Shown: positions 63,117 through 64,000 of the stretch, piece by piece | How positions within the stretch are numbered: position 1 is the stretch's first letter | Layout of the letters: the number at the start of each line of letters is the position of its first letter | NCBI GenBank assembly: GCA_023846275.1 | Contig: CM043872.1 | Location: 28,758,670 to 28,822,669, forward strand | Length of the DNA: 64,000 bases | DNA from: Vanilla planifolia | Lineage: Eukaryota > Streptophyta > Magnoliopsida > Asparagales > Orchidaceae | Direction of reading: 5' to 3' | The notes under the pieces: model-generated | What the model saw: only the letters and a program-made list of their open reading frames with translations | Told to the model about the DNA's origin: nothing | Databases searched by the model: none | Program-made: the position numbers and the translations under genes

Positions 63117-64000
63117 TGTTACACCCTTGTGTTTGATGAGTCAAGCATAAATGTGTATATTTTATTTGGGCTTGATTTTAAGTAAAATTGTTAATAATTA
63201 ATTAAATCAAGCCATGTATTTTAGATGTCTAAAATAATAGCCTCTAAGGGCCTTGAGGTCATGGCATACTTCAAGGAATTTTGAGACATGCGCAAGATTT
63301 TTTATAATTGAATTTCTTTTTATTTTTCTTGAATTTGATATGTCCAAACTTTGAGATTATGAGGCACACTAGTAGTATTAACATTTAAAAATATTATAAA
63401 ATTATTTAATACTGAATTTTGATTTTTGGGCCAAGCATATTTGACAAAATGTATAGACATGGGTATTTGATTTTTTAATATTATTTTGGAATCGTTTTCT
63501 ACGAATTTTTTTTCATAGCCACTTAATTAACTTATAATACTATAAGAATACAAAATTATTTTTATACACTTATAGTCAAATTTTTGGCTAAAAAATTCGT
63601 CAAAAATACCCTAAAACAGCTGAAGTCTCGGGAAAATGTACTGTAGCAATGGGCGGGTCGACCCGGCGCCAAAACAGCCCGTCCAGGTCTTTTAGAAATT
63701 AAAAATTTAATTTAAAAAATAAAAATTTGGTTGACCCGAAAAGGCTAAACCTAGCCTGGACCCAAAGCACGCCGAGAGGAGCTCGGCTAGAGCTGGTCAA
63801 CAGTCAAATGAACAGTGCCTGGCTAAGCCAAGACCGCCCAAAGGAGCTCGGTTAGGTCAAACTGCAGCGCGGTCAACAGTCAATGAACAAATGCTTGGCT
63901 AAGTCAACCCGAACCAGGTGATGAAATCCCGATCAAGGAAGGGGGGAGCCAGCCCCAAAGTGGCTCGAACGTTAAATGGCGAAAATTCCTTATAAAGAGG
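63117..64000 (+). mobile_element. Left part of an LTR, cut by the window end
   Basis: TGTTACACCC at 63117 is a common 5' terminus of plant gypsy LTRs. The following 880 bases go from AT-rich to a G+C-rich block with a duplicated module and end with CCTTATAAAGAGG, a TATA-like string where U3 would meet R. The rest of the element would lie to the right of the window. The right LTR and target-site duplication cannot be seen. Confidence 0.4.
63767..63906 (+). repeat. Imperfect tandem duplication, about 64 and 75 bp
   Basis: Both units contain GGAGCTCGG(C/T)TAG, then GGTCAACAGTCAA(A)TGAACA and TGGCTAAG(C/T)CA. Unit 2 has a small internal insertion. It lies inside the presumed LTR U3. Confidence 0.75.

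Overview
This is nuclear DNA of a flowering plant. Genes carry many GT-AG introns, and the products include a plastid galactolipid synthase, a Golgi pectin-precursor enzyme, an LRR receptor kinase of the NIK type and a mitochondrial ribosomal protein. The very AT-rich spacers are filled with decayed LINE, Ty1/copia, Ty3/gypsy and Mutator-like sequence. Coding exons, especially the intronless epimerase and the kinase, are much richer in G+C than the spacers. That would fit a monocot, but I cannot fix the lineage.

Layout. 0.5-3.7 kb (minus): 5'-truncated LINE with RT, zf-RVT and RNase H remains. 6.4-7.7 kb (plus): intronless UDP-glucuronate 4-epimerase. 8-18.9 kb: no gene; an (AT)n tract, a copia relic, a 2.4-kb dispersed repeat, a ~100-bp tandem array and a G+C-rich insert ending in A39. 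18.9-21.8 kb (minus): NIK-type LRR-II receptor kinase, 11 coding exons, 634 aa. 22-31 kb: spacer with leader-like G+C patches, a Mutator-like relic and an LTR-like block. 31.4 kb (plus): 61-aa mitochondrial bL33, tail-to-tail with the next gene. 32.0-47.0 kb (minus): MGDG synthase, 8 coding exons, 530 aa, whose fifth intron is about 9.9 kb and full of retrotransposon debris. 48.7-55 kb: a possible long LTR and the inverted partner of the 12-14 kb repeat. 57.1-60.7 kb (plus): folate-biopterin transporter family protein, 5 exons, 519 aa. 63.1-64.0 kb: start of an LTR that runs out of the window.

The five genes are unrelated housekeeping, metabolic or signalling genes and do not form a pathway. 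All exon structures were worked out by hand from splice sites, reading phase and family homology. I found no clearly new biological system. The most unusual feature is the MGDG synthase intron 5, which holds two diverged gypsy segments in opposite orientation (arms up to about 1.7 kb) and a tandemly duplicated protease module. The inverted pair at 12-14 kb and 53-55 kb is the next most notable. No tRNA, rRNA or CRISPR was seen.
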